Source of the DNA: Verticillium longisporum
Lineage: Eukaryota; Ascomycota; Sordariomycetes; Glomerellales; Plectosphaerellaceae
Assembly: GCA_019188255.1 (NCBI GenBank)
Contig: JAETXT010000003.1
Span: forward strand, 2,170,001 to 2,234,000
DNA: 64,000 nucleotides
Direction: 5' to 3'
Translations under genes and position numbers: made by a program
The notes under the pieces: generated by a model
The model's database searches: none
What the model saw: only the letters and a program-made list of their open reading frames with translations
Told to the model about the DNA's origin: nothing
In this document: in pieces, positions 35,270 through 46,375 of the stretch
Layout of the letters: each line of letters begins with the position of its first letter
Numbering within the stretch: the stretch's first letter is position 1

Positions 35270-38200
35270 TAATAAAGTCGTCTATTACGTTTCGCTATAG
35301 TTCCTACGAATTCTCGCTTTCTAAGTATCCTTCTTATTTAATAAGGTATTACCGATTATATAGTAGTCCCTTATAGTTAATTATTCTCTTAACTATATAT
35401 ATATCTTCTATTCTTATAGTTAGTAGTATCTTATTAACTTATAGCTAAGGTAGTAATTAGTTTTCTCTATTTTTCTAATTTTCTAAATACGATATATAGA
35501 ATATATTATATACTTTATAGCTAGGGGGTAGCTATAGTTTATATATTAGACTATAGCTACCTATCTTCTTAGTAATTCTAAATAGTCTAAGGTATTTATT
35601 AGATAGCTTCTTACTAGGTCTTTACTATTTAATCGTTCTCGTAGAGAGGAGAACTAAGTCTTTTATTTTATATTTTTTCCGAATTCTTCCTCGATTATAA
35701 TAGCGGGCCTAATATCTACTATTAATCTCTAAGAGTCTATAGATTATCTTTCTCTTAATTATCTACTAAGCTACTTATAGTTCTACTATTTCTAAGTTCC
35801 TTTATTATTACGTAGCTCGGCCTAGGTCCCCCGGTCCGGCTAGGTTATATCCTATTAATACTTCTACTAGTAATTATTAGATTATTATATAGAATAATAT
35901 ATTATATACGAATTCCGCTATAAGGAGTAGGGAAATCTAGTCCGTTTATTTATAAATATAGAATACTCTAAGGTAGTATTCTAGGTTCTAATTCTATTAT
36001 TCTATTTAGTTATCGGTCTATAGGTAAAAGGCTATTAAGAGTCGTCTCTTTATTCCTATTATCTTATATAAAGTCGTCTAAAACTTACTAGTAAATAGTA
36101 ACCCTCTATCCGAGACTATACCTTTTAGGAGGCTATATCTCTTAAATATATAATCTTATAGCATAGTTACTAGACCGGCTATTATAAGTCTATTATTAGT
36201 TAATATATATATAGTATACTTTATAAAGCGGTCTACGATAATTAATATAGCGTTTTATTTATTAATTTTAGGGAGTCCTATAATAAAGTCTATAGATATT
36301 TCCTTAAAGGGACTATTAAATAGGGGTAGGTTGCTTAATTAGCTATATAGCTTATAGTATTAGGGTTTTATTATTTAATACATTAAATATATAAGGATAT
36401 ATTCCTTAATATCTTTAATTAAATTATTCTAGAAATATATATTTTTAAGCTAAATAATAATCTTCCTAACTCCTTAGTACCCTATTATTAGGCTATCGTA
36501 GGCTTATTATAGGATTTCGTTTCTAAGGGCCTTATCCTATAGAATAAAGATCTTATTCTTAAAGGTTAATAGGCTATTTACTTCTATTTACTAATTAAAT
36601 AGCCTTTATTCCTTTCTTACCCTATAGAAGGTATTATTTCCCTAAGCTTCTAGGATAGCTTCTTTAATAGGTCTATTATCTAGCTATTAGTCTATTATAG
36701 TAATAGCCCAGACGATATTAAGGAATCGTTTTATCTACGATAATAGGTAATATACCCTCGCTTATTCCTATTCTCCCTAACTTAGCTTATAATCGGGCCT
36801 CTTAGAGAGGCTATCTACTAGGTTCCTATTACCTACTTAGTATTTAATAATAAAGTCGAATTCTAATAGCGCTTATAACTATCTTCCCTATCGTCCTAAG
36901 ATCTTCGGTTTTTCTATAAGATATTTATAGTTAAAGTAATCGGTTAGGACCTTAACTATTAATCTATTATAAATAAAGTATTATCTCTATATTTTAAAAG
37001 ATTCTACGATCGTTATTATTTCTATTTCTAGTATATTATATCGTAGCTCTATACCTTTAAGCTTTTTTAAAAAGTATATAATTAGTTTCTAATAGCCGTT
37101 CTCTAATTAAAATAGGATTACTCTAATTACGAAGTTTAATATATTAAGCTTAATTCTCGTTTTTAATCTATTATCGAAGTACTAGAGGATAGGAGCCCTT
37201 ATAAATATAAACTTTAGTTTTTAGAAAGCTATTAAGTTAATAATATTTAGCTAGAAGTCTATTATTAATTATTTAGCGTTCTTATTAATTAAAGGGGCTA
37301 CGATTTTCGAGTAGTTCTTAATAAAACGCTTATAAAAGCCTATAAATCTAAGGAATCCTTAGAGGTCTTTTAGGGATCGGGGGGTTAGCTAGTCCCTTAT
37401 TATAATAATTCGTTCTTCTATAATATATACGCTTATAAAGGAGATTATAAACCCTAGAAACTCTACCATTATCGTATAAAGTCGTATTTTTCTAGATTTA
37501 TATAGAGGTTCTATTCTCGAAGTCTTCTAAGTACTATTCTAGTATTCCGCTAATATTCTTCTAGTATTATTAAATATATTAAGATATTATTTATATAAAT
37601 AATATATATTATATTTACGAGGCTAGCTAGTACTTTATTAATATATACTTAGAAGGTAGCTAATATATTTATAAAGCTAAATAATATAATAAAGTATTTA
37701 AAGTAGCTATATTTTATTCTAAATACTATTCTCTATTTATCCCTTATTTTAATATATAATCGGTAATAAGTATCTTTTAAGTCTAGTTTCGTAAATAACC
37801 TAGCTATTATTAACTAGTCGAGTAGCTCGTAGATAAATAGGAGGGTAATATAGTCTTTCTTTATAATCTTATTAAGTCCCCTATAATCGATATATATCCT
37901 AAGCTTATTACCCTTCTTTAGGATAAATAGTATAGGGGTACTAGTAGGGCTAATAGAATATCTAATCTATTTCTTTTTTAATAAATCGTTTATATATTCC
38001 TTTAATATTTCTAATTCCTTTTCTACTAGGGTATAGATAGATCCGAAGGGTAGTTTCTTTCTATCCTCGAATTCTATCGAATAATCCTATTAATAATACT
38101 ATAATAGGGTTACTATTTATTTAATATCGAATACGTCCCTAAATTTATAATATTCCGCTAGGATTATAGCGGATAGCTCGTTTCTCTTATTATACTTTTA

Positions 38201-38700
38201 TAGGGGTACTATAAAGGGAGCCTATATATTCTATAATATAATTAAGGCTATTATTAGGGATTAATAGATTACGCTCCTAATTTATTTTCTTATTAATATA
38301 ATTCTAATATCTTATTTCCTAATAGAGTATCTCTAATAGCCCTATAATTAATCGTTTATTAGCTATACTTAGGCTAGCTAAGGTCTTCCTAAGATAACGT
38401 TATACCTATTCGTAATATTATCTATTATTATATATTCTATTATTATTATATACTTTATCCTAGGGTTATCTATTACTCGGCTAATAATCCTTTTTTCGTT
38501 ATAAATACTTATCTCCCTATTTTAGAATACCCTACCTAGCTTACCCTACTTTTCCCCTAGCTATTCTCCGGCTTCCCTTAGGAGGTTACTATTAATAACG
38601 TTAATATCGGCTCCTTTATCTAGTATTATTTCTCCTTTAATCTAACTATTACTAATACGTAGTTTAATAGTTACTTTATACCGTTTTAGTCTTAGGAGTA
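35270..38700 (-). pseudogene. Degenerate pol: protease, RT, RNase H, integrase, chromodomain
   Basis: Motifs in gypsy order are present on the minus strand: protease box, RT fingers/palm, the YIDD box (now YINN), the integrase segment matching DFI-x-GLPK and VDR-x-x-KY, and a C-terminal chromodomain. RNase H is expected between RT and integrase but I did not pin down its residues. Many in-frame stops exist. Boundaries are approximate. Confidence 0.85.
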
Positions 38701-38789
38701 GCGGTTCTTCCTATTAGAGGTCTCCTATTATTCTTCCCCTAAGTAATTCGTAGTTTATTATTAAGTATTATTTATATAATTTATATATA

Positions 38790-39969
38790 TAGCTTTATTT
38801 TCTATAACTTATATATAATACTTCTAGGTAGCTATTAATATAATATCTATACTTATTATAATTATAATACTTAACGTCGTCTAGGGCCTTAGGCCTTCTT
38901 CTATCTATCTATTATTATTCTATTATTAGTTTATAAAGTATAGTAGATTAATTTAGCTAGCTATTTAATTTTCGATCGTCTCTTCCTTATAATTATTTAT
39001 TAACTATTCTTCTATAGATTTTATTTTAAATCTATTATAGATTATCTCGGCTTTTCTCTTTATTATCTTAGCGTTATTTTAGGCTTCTCTTAATCTATAG
39101 TAAAGTCTCTATTCTCTTAGCTATTCTATTTAGCTCTATTCTTATATAGGGAATTCCCTAGGCTATAATCTATTATATAAGATCTAAGTTAAATTTCGTA
39201 AATAAAAGTATTATTTTATAGATCTATAATAGGGGTTTAAGTAGCTCCGCTTCTAAGCTATTATAGACGTCTATAAAGTCTTAGTATTTCTAATTAAGGG
39301 CTTAAAATTATTAATCCTATTTATATAATTTAATAATTATCTAGAATATTTAAATATTATTATCGTCTATATCGCCCTTTAACTAAGCCCCTATTACTCT
39401 CTAAGTAACTTCGTAGATAGATTTATATTCTATTTATATATATAATATCTATCTCTACTATAAAGTATTAATAAAGTAATTACTTATATATACGACTTTA
39501 TCGATATCTCTATAGAAACTCTTCTTATCGAGCTAGAATCGTATATCGAGGCTAAATAAAAAGGTATTAAGTTCCGATTAGGACGTCCCCTTATATTAAA
39601 TAGCTAGTAATTATATCTTTATAAAGGGTATACTTTATAATTCTTTATAGAGTATTGCCCTAAATATTAATACTAATCTATTAATTACTCCTAGTAATAA
39701 GCTTATTAGGTCTCCCTTTTAGAATATAATTAATTCTTTATATTTCCTTTTCCTTATAAATTTACGCTATTCTTCCTCTAATTATCGGTCTAGTTCCTTA
39801 TCTATAATTAATAATAGGTTATCGAGTATATTATTCTTAATATCTTATCCTTATTCTATATCGGGCCTTAATTATATTAATTCTTTAATATTCTCTATTT
39901 ACTATCCTATAGTAGCTTATCTTCTAGTATTCTATATATCTCTAATCGATATATTATCCTAACGGTCAT
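38790..39969 (-). pseudogene. Degenerate gag region
   Basis: Reading from the ATG at 39969, the minus strand gives a long frame broken only by TAA/TAG codons that can be derived from Gln or Trp codons by RIP. Near the end, 38829-38870 encodes a C-x2-C-x4-H-x4-C zinc knuckle in which all four ligand codons now read Tyr. Boundaries are approximate. Confidence 0.75.
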
Positions 39970-39996
39970 CGCTCCTTAGGGGTAGATCGATTATTA

Positions 39997-40210
39997 TATT
40001 AAGGAGTCTTATATAATGAATAAAGGGATTAACTATTAATCTCTTAAGGGTCTCTAGGAAGATAGAATAATCGATGCCCTTCTCTAAATCTTAGTCCGTT
40101 AACCTTTCTTATAATTATTCCCTTACTACGCTTAGTCCTCTCTTCTTGATTCCTACGATCAAATAACAGGCGATCCCCTATCGGTCTCATACCTCCCTCA
40201 GGTCCTGATA
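39997..40210 (-). repeat. Right LTR (5' LTR of the element)
   Basis: This LTR is also 214 bp. It begins TATTAAGGAG (a RIP version of TGTCAAGGAG) and ends GGTCCTGATA, directly followed by the duplicated target GTCAC. Confidence 0.95.
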
Positions 40211-40972
40211 GTCACTTGTCGTATATCTGTGCGCCGTTCCTGGTCTCTTACCCTATTGCGTATCGGGCTGACCTGGTTGTTAGCTATTGCGGAAATATGT
40301 GGCAAGCCCTGCACTGGGCAGTGCAGGAGGCCTTCTTATGAAGATTGCCTATAGCATTTCCATCCCGGGCTTCATCATGACGTGCACGCTCTGGGTTCAC
40401 CTTGCAGCCAAGACTGTCAGTCAGGCCCACGGGATGCCTCTGCGTCGCCTCGCTAATGGTGTCCCAGTTATTCGTCCGTATTCTTCGCCATTCTGAGCAT
40501 CTGCAGAACCACAGTTTCATTCACTGAGCTGTATGGCTGTACGTGTTCTGGGGCGAGCTCGGTACCCGAAGCTTCGCTAACATTTCCAATGCAGGGGTTC
40601 CACAATCGGCATCAGCTCACTCGCATTCATCTGCGCCGGGGCTGTCCCCTTCTTCAGCTACCTAATCGGATTGAATGGCGCCCTTTGCTTGGCGCCAACT
40701 TGTGTACGTTCTCGTCAAGCCGATACCACTCCATCGTCTTCCGCATGAATTTCTTACAATCCGAGCAGTTGGTCATCCCGGCCTGGATGGGGCTCTACAT
40801 GGACTGGGAGCTCCGACGCACCAGCTGGAAGAAGAGGGGGATTTGCTATCTCCACATCTTCACGGTCATCATTGGGTTGTTCATGACGGTCGGCGGCACG
40901 ACGACCACGATACAGAGCATCATTGACGCCTACAAGGCCGGCAGTGTTGGGACTCCCTTTAGCTGCCAATGA

Positions 40973-42065
40973 TCAGTATTGAGATGTATAGGGATGTCGC
41001 AACGTCGGAGAGTCCAAGCTGAGAGCGAATGCATCAATAAGAGCAAATCTGTCTAGCCAGCTTAGGTCTTGCCCATCTATCGGGTTCCTATCAGTTTGGT
41101 GTGGGAATGGGGGCAGAACACCAGCGGCTTCCGGTCACATTGAGGTCGAGTCAGGGCGGGGTTTCAGATACGCTAGTACTCGAGACTTATCAGTCACACT
41201 GCGGACACCAATTGCGGACGATCTTTTCACTTTGCTAGGAACGCGATCGAACAGAGGGCTCATATCGGCCTCTCTTCTAGTCGGACTCTCGAGAGCTATC
41301 GCGCGCTTCGTTATTCCTGAATGCATGCTTACGGCACTTGCCTGTCGTTATGAGAGTGTACGTCGAGTTAAAGCATCACGTAGCAGTGTTAATAGCATTG
41401 GCCGAGGTTATAAGGAGTCGTCAGTATGAGGAATTTCTTATAATATAGATATTATTATAGTTTAGCTTTTACTCTAGTAATTAGAAGGGTTATAAGACTC
41501 TATCTTCTATAGTAATTACTAATCTAGGCAATCCCCTTATATTAGTTTATTAATAATATTTGTTACAGGCATAGCGGACAGGCAGTCAAGTGAACCCTAT
41601 CACGTGACCACGGGCCAGTGATCACCGAGACGTGATTTCCTTCGGTGATCACGGAACCGTGATCACCGGCAGGCGGTCACCGCACATTGATCACGGAACC
41701 GTGATCACTAGCCCGGACGATTCCTAGTTACATGACTAGGAATTATAATATATAGAGAATTCCTATATACCCTCCTAATAGGGGAGGGTATCTTAATATA
41801 ATACCTTAAATTGAGTATTTGAGATCTGAGATTACCGGTCCCTGCGGCTACGACTATATTAATATTCTAAATTATATATAATATTCTAATTAACCTTTTA
41901 ATTATCTATATAGCTCTCCTAAATTATTAATATCTAATAAGGAGAAAGAATTAATACCCTCTAAAAACTTACCCCTAATATATTATAATATATAAAAAAA
42001 CCCTCTCTTAGAATAAGAATTAATTAAAGTCCCTAAACGACCTTAACTATAGAGGGGTCTCCTAT
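40973..42065. other. Flank of transporter and degenerate LTR-element remnant
   Basis: The first 450 bases are ordinary GC content without a gene. From 41430 the DNA is AT-rich and TA-rich like RIP-treated transposon. A probable LTR starts TGTTACAGGC at 41561 and carries TGATCAC palindromes to about 41710; its right end cannot be fixed, and degenerate internal sequence follows to 42065. Confidence 0.5.
41644..41706. repeat. Paired TGATCAC inverted repeats
   Basis: Two palindromes share the core GATCACGG-AA-CCGTGATC: 41644-41667 (11-bp arms) and 41689-41706 (8-bp arms). Further TGATCACC-like half-sites precede them. They lie inside the putative LTR starting at 41561. Confidence 0.85.
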
Positions 42066-42272
42066 TGTTACGGGTTATACCCGGCTAAGCCACAAAGCTG
42101 AGGCTGCGCCTCAGCAGCTAGTTCGCAGGGAGGCTCGTGCGCGACTTCATTTCTTCCATCATAAAGGGGCATGAAGAGCCTTTGTAACATTTCCCTTATT
42201 CTCGCTCTTTATCTAGTAATAATACATTCAAGGCCTCGTCCTAGCGAGACGCTCGACGACCAGCCCCTTACA
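42066..42272. mobile_element. Solo LTR, probably Ty1/copia type
   Basis: The 207-bp piece starts TGTTACGGGT and ends CCCCTTACA, giving TG...CA termini, and is flanked on both sides by the 5-bp repeat CCTAT (42061-42065 and 42273-42277). No internal coding region accompanies it, so it is what remains after recombination between two LTRs. It sits inside older degenerate transposon DNA and is itself little affected by RIP. Confidence 0.8.
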
Positions 42273-42277
42273 CCTAT

Positions 42278-43754
42278 AAGCACTAGCATTAGCTAGTAAG
42301 GAGGCTTTTCTATATATATAATTAGTAGATAGGTCGATATAGGCGCCCGTTTGCCTCTCTTGGGTTTTCAATGCATTTAAATATATCATTATTATTATCA
42401 TCATCGTAGCTTCCACTATAGCTTCAACTCAAGCTCAAGCATAGAACGTCAGCCCACTACTCAACATTTCATCTATAACCGGATTCAAATTCAGTCGATT
42501 GAGGGACAAGACTGAAAATACACATGGTTTCGGCTATCTATGCTTGCTATGATCTTTTCACGAAGGTATGGAGTATGGCAAATCAGATCCAAGAGCGTAT
42601 GCAGCAATGGATGAGGATGCACTCCTCCACCCAAGTAGATCAATTCGACTTTCAACGCCGGCGACAAAGGACAAGTGACCTGGATGGGGACCCTTCATGA
42701 CCACGACAACATCCTAGGAGCAGCTGTCTACTCACAGATTCTACGGATCGTATGAGCCAGATTTCACTCCAATGTACTTTCTGAAAACAGGTGCCAGCTT
42801 TATAGGTTGGGCCTTGGCGACGGTGGGGATAACGCTACGTAATAGCTCGGATGCTGTGCGGGTTGGCGGAGTAAATTCCAGTATAAACCTGTGAGCACGG
42901 CAGCGGCTGGCGGCGGCGTGAGAGTCAAATATTGGCCAGCTGCTCCAGCCTTCCCTCCACCGCGATCACGTCGATGGGCAATTGATAATAGACAGAGTCC
43001 CCTTTACGAACCCTGGATAGGAGCATCATGCCTTCCAGCGCCCGACATCGCGACAGTTGCACACAGAGGCTGTACGGGCCACATTGCTTGGGCACTCACA
43101 GTCTGGCTGTTTATGAACGTCATCCTGCTCCCCGCAGCTCGAGCGCACCCGCACCAGCGTCTTGCCTTGGACCTTGTCGTCGATGGAGACGAACGCTGTA
43201 GCATACCGTAGGCCGCGCCGGGACACATCACCCCGGGTGTTCTCTGTTAGTGACCATGTCAAGCACCGATTAGGAAGCACCGTTGGCCAACGTTGAAACT
43301 GACACGATTTTCCTGAGTCTGCTGCTGGTCTCGTGACTAAAGCTGCATCGTCGTGCTGAGTACGACCACGTGATGCGCCTTTTGTTTCTCGTGCCCACGG
43401 GGTCAAGTTGAGACTCGGGAACAAGACTCGAGAGGTGGAGGCTGGGATCGATATGTGATGGCCCAATTGCTGATGTTCGTTGGATTGTGGCATAATCACT
43501 TGCATGACCAGCTGCAGCAAATCACGAGTTACAAATGCAGATGCGTTCTCTTTAGGGTAAACTGGCATGTTCGGTGTAGAATGAGGCAAGGCGCATCTCC
43601 GCTAAAAAGAGGTGAAGGCTCTGTCCCACAGGATGTGACGGGATGAGTGTCTCCTCGTTGACAGCGAATGCCTACAAAAGGCCTTCACTGCCACCACTCT
43701 CGATCGTGGGAGCAGGAAGCCACTACAGTGACTTCTTCCAGCTTCACGCATCAC
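42278..43754. other. Intergenic region, possible gene relic
   Basis: AT-rich DNA continues to about 42430, then base composition becomes normal. A minus-strand stretch around 43120-43230 reads like an exon (YATAFVSIDDKVQGKTLVRV) and is flanked by a CTAACAG acceptor and a GTGAGT donor, but I found no neighbouring exons and recognise no family. No gene is called. Confidence 0.4.
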
Positions 43755-43859
43755 ATGGCTCTCAGTCTTTATGGCCAATGCAACAATCCCGTCTATTGCA
43801 GTGAAGCAAACATCAAAAGAGGCGATGCATGCCCTAAATGTGGACATAAACGGGAATAA
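43755..43859 (+). CDS. Possible small zinc-ribbon-like protein
   Basis: This 34-residue open frame starts MALSLYGQ and has the Cys spacing C-x5-C-x10-C-x2-C (ending CPKCGHKRE), like a small metal-binding ribbon. The frame is open further upstream, so the start is uncertain, and it could be the last exon of something longer. No homologue is recognised. Confidence 0.3.
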   Translation: MALSLYGQCNNPVYCSEANIKRGDACPKCGHKRE

Positions 43860-44023
43860 TGAGAAGTATTAACTTGTTTTTCATGATACTCTTAGCATTC
43901 GCTTATTAGCTTTCTAGAAAGCATCAACGAGGATGGAATCAACTTGAGAAAGCACGTTGCCACGGCAGAGTAGGGTTGGTCGCGGAATGGGTAGGGTAGA
44001 TCCAAGTTGGGATCTATTATCAT

Positions 44024-45199
44024 CTACAGCCCTCTTTCAATGTTCTCTATGAATCTGTCGAACCGCATCGCTCGCCCCTCTTCGTACATCTTCATACAGA
44101 GGCTCAAACCTCCCACAACGCTTCTGAGCGCTGTTAAAAGGACATGAATTGATTCATCGTCTTTCTCCATCGACGCGATAACTGACTCGTAATCGATTCC
44201 TTCTGCGTTTATAGCCAGGATTCCGTTGTCAACGTCAAGGCTAGCGAACATGTTTGTTCTCGCTGCAAAGACGTCGATGGGGGCGGAATAAGCGCCCTCC
44301 CAGTCAATCACACCGACCACTTCATAGTCGTTATTAAGTAAAATGTTATGCATTCCCAAGTCAGGGTGTACGATGGGATAGTTGCGGACGACGTTGTTTG
44401 CTGTGAGCTTATCAATTACCGAAGCGAGACGTGTGGGAAAGGCTTCAGTTGCCCTCTTCAGATCAACATCTGCCAGTTGCTCGAGATTCTTGAATGTTCG
44501 ATTATTAGCGACCCATGACCAAAAGAAGTCTGCGGGTTGGGTGAATGGGCCTTGAAGCCCGAACTCTTGTGGGAGTTTTCCGATGTCGATTCCACCGTTT
44601 GATGCCATTACAAGGCAACCAATTTGGTCTACGCCTGCATGCAATAGTTGGCACTGGGGACATCAGAATAAGACTTGTGGGGCAATTATGGTGGGACATA
44701 CCTGCATCGATGCTATCGACTCAAGCACCATCGTTTTTTGTAGGGAGTTGAGAATCTGAGGGCCGCCCATGTCAAATACCGTGTTTCCTTGGATGCATTG
44801 CATCAGAATAAAAGGAAGGCCAGCAGGGTTTCCCTCCATAGATGTGTCGTAACCGAAGACCTCGGGAATGGGAATGTTGGTCTTGGATGATATGTGTATC
44901 ATTGTGGCGATTTCACTTTCCATCGTGAACCGGCGTTGGCTGTTCCAGTTTCGTCCCGGCTCCGAGGCCAACACGATTGGTACCTTCGCAAGCCAAGTAG
45001 TAGCCCTTGCCGGAACGGTTATGCGTCGAACAATGTGACGGCCTCCAGCATGGTACCGGCCATCAAAGGCACACTGATTGTCGCCACTCAGCTCTATAGC
45101 GACATCAAGTATCGCACTCCATCTGACAGCACGATACGTTATGTCGGACGCTTCATCAGAATTCTGGCCTGACCAATGAAACTCGAACGGCAGTGCCAT
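44024..45199 (-). CDS. APH-family phosphotransferase
   Basis: Exons are 44702-45199 and 44024-44653, joined by a 48-nt GT-AG intron, giving 375 residues from the ATG at 45199 (MALPFEFHWSG). A longer frame reaches an ATG at 45331, but its extra N-terminus lacks family character. The kinase-like fold is shown by the catalytic loop HPDLGMHNILL (His262, Asp264, Asn269) and the metal-binding IDWEGA (Asp283). The N-terminal lobe has a WLAKVP segment, and ILMQCIQGNTVFD marks the hinge. The aminoglycoside-phosphotransferase family is greatly expanded in filamentous fungi, mostly with unknown small-molecule substrates. Real antibiotic resistance should not be inferred. The gene stands alone between two transposon-rich segments and looks intact. 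Confidence 0.8.
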
Positions 45200-46375
45200 C
45201 TTGTTGCACCAGTAGACGTTAGTTAGTAATTTCGCCCGTATGCCGTATGAGCGTAGGCGGAGCCGTACGCTGTGGATGTGAACGTGAGATTGCGGAGGCT
45301 GAATCGAAAAAGGTTCTGACTTGAATCTCATACTTATCTCCTGTCATGTGAATGTGACACTAGAAGGCGTTGTCGCAGCAACGCAGGTGCTAGGTAGCTT
45401 TCCCCTCTATCCCTGCGGGGTTTGGGCACTATACGTTGTCGGCGCTAGCGCGTACCTTCCCTTCCCCACAGGCCGGAGTAAGGTTAGGAGATTTTCAATT
45501 ACGACTATCGTAATAGAGAGAAGTTATATCTCTCATCTCAATGCATTCAATTTAGCTAAGAAAACAGCATCTTCCGACTAAGAAACAATAATGAAAGGAA
45601 ATAGCATAGCAAGGATACAATGCTATATATACTTTTCGGCTACGCTAGTAACTATCCCCTTTCTCCATTATGCATTCTACTCCATCGACCGTTTATATAA
45701 GCCCCGCCCCTAGTACCCCTTTTACTAATATTATTAGACCCTATTACGAAAACTAGGACCTTAGTATACCTAGAGCGCTAGTTTATTAACCTTGTCTTTA
45801 TCTAAGCCCGAAAGCTCTACGAAATCCGTATAAGGAGTTATAGGAGGGTTAATCTCTATCGATAATATATAATTATTCACTTATCGAGTATATTATTTAT
45901 AATAATAAACTTAACTTTTATATATCTATAACTATACTATACTAGCTAAGCTACTACCGAGCTCAGGGCCCGCTCGGTCTCAGCTTAGGCTTAAAGCAAT
46001 AAGGCTCTAGGATATATCTAGTTCAGATAGGGCTCGGTAAAACCCATCTCTAAGGTTCTAGAAAGGCATTTTAGGTCATCGTTCGATCGCGCTATAGGCG
46101 CCTAGGTCGGTGACGGAAGGGACTCCTATAATGCAGTTAGTCAGCGGGAACTATATAACGTAGCCCTGGGGCACGTTGGCGACTAAACTAAGCCAGATAT
46201 AACAACACTTATCCACCTAATACTATACCAACTGTTTTGTCGTCGTCTTATCTTATCGCCCGCGATTATCTAATCATAGATCCGGCGCAAACATTAACGA
46301 CTCGACATTAATCAACAGTCGCCAGGCAGATCAACGCCCTCCATCCATCCCGCACGCTCGTCACAGATATTCAAA
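45200..46375. other. AT-rich transposon remnant and SF3B5 promoter
   Basis: From about 45352 the sequence resembles an LTR: it starts TGTGACACTAG, has a GCGTTG/CAACGC hairpin near 45366, and ends near 45590. AT-rich, TA-rich degenerate DNA follows to about 46250. The final 120 bases return to normal composition and should hold the SF3B5 promoter. Confidence 0.45.

Larger units (their letters stand above)
33099..40210 (-). mobile_element. RIP-mutated Ty3/gypsy chromodomain retrotransposon
   Basis: The element is 7112 bp, with 214-bp LTRs at both ends and a 5-bp target duplication GTCAC (33094-33098 and 40211-40215). Its coding strand is the minus strand. Recognisable remains, in order, are a gag region from about 39969, a zinc knuckle near 38829-38870, a protease D-x-G-A box near 38607-38624, reverse transcriptase (PILFILKKGNKLRIYIDYRG at 37868-37937), the YIDD-type box near 37586, integrase core motifs near 36212-36290, and a chromodomain (EGYLESENS) near 35283-35350. 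CA and TG dinucleotides are almost absent, TA is very frequent, and stops stand where Gln and Trp are expected: the mark of RIP. RIP weakens towards the right LTR. The chromodomain places it among the chromoviruses. It has no intact gene and is not autonomous. Confidence 0.95.
31955..40972 (+). pseudogene. Mtr-like amino-acid transporter, split by a retrotransposon
   Basis: Ten exons of an AAAP-family (Aa_trans) neutral amino-acid permease can be traced: 31955-32091, 32165-32295, 32358-32487, 32550-32747, 32798-32922, 32976-33098 plus 40216-40220, 40284-40415, 40468-40538, 40595-40703 and 40769-40972. The N-terminal tail ends EYRALGW; exon 2 starts the first membrane helix (IPAAVILLKLCFATGVLAIP). 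Later landmarks are MRYAGIHNIADAAGMVGGP, the cytosolic loop ITEMKAPRDFKKSL, and SPALGSAGG. A 7112-bp LTR retrotransposon sits inside exon 6 at ATGTCAC, with GTCAC duplicated on both sides; removing it rejoins the frame exactly. A further lesion is an in-frame TGA at 40525-40527, where relatives have Trp, fitting a G-to-A change. The C-terminus ends VGTPFSCQ. The gene is therefore dead, although its exons are otherwise well kept, so the insertion is probably not ancient. Confidence 0.9.

Noticed and set aside
43026..43589. 187-codon minus-strand ORF as a gene
   Set aside because: Only one short part reads like coding DNA; there is no start context, domain or partner exon.
44024..45199. Antibiotic-resistance gene
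   Set aside because: The APH fold is widespread in fungal proteins of unknown substrate; nothing in the sequence supports a drug as substrate.
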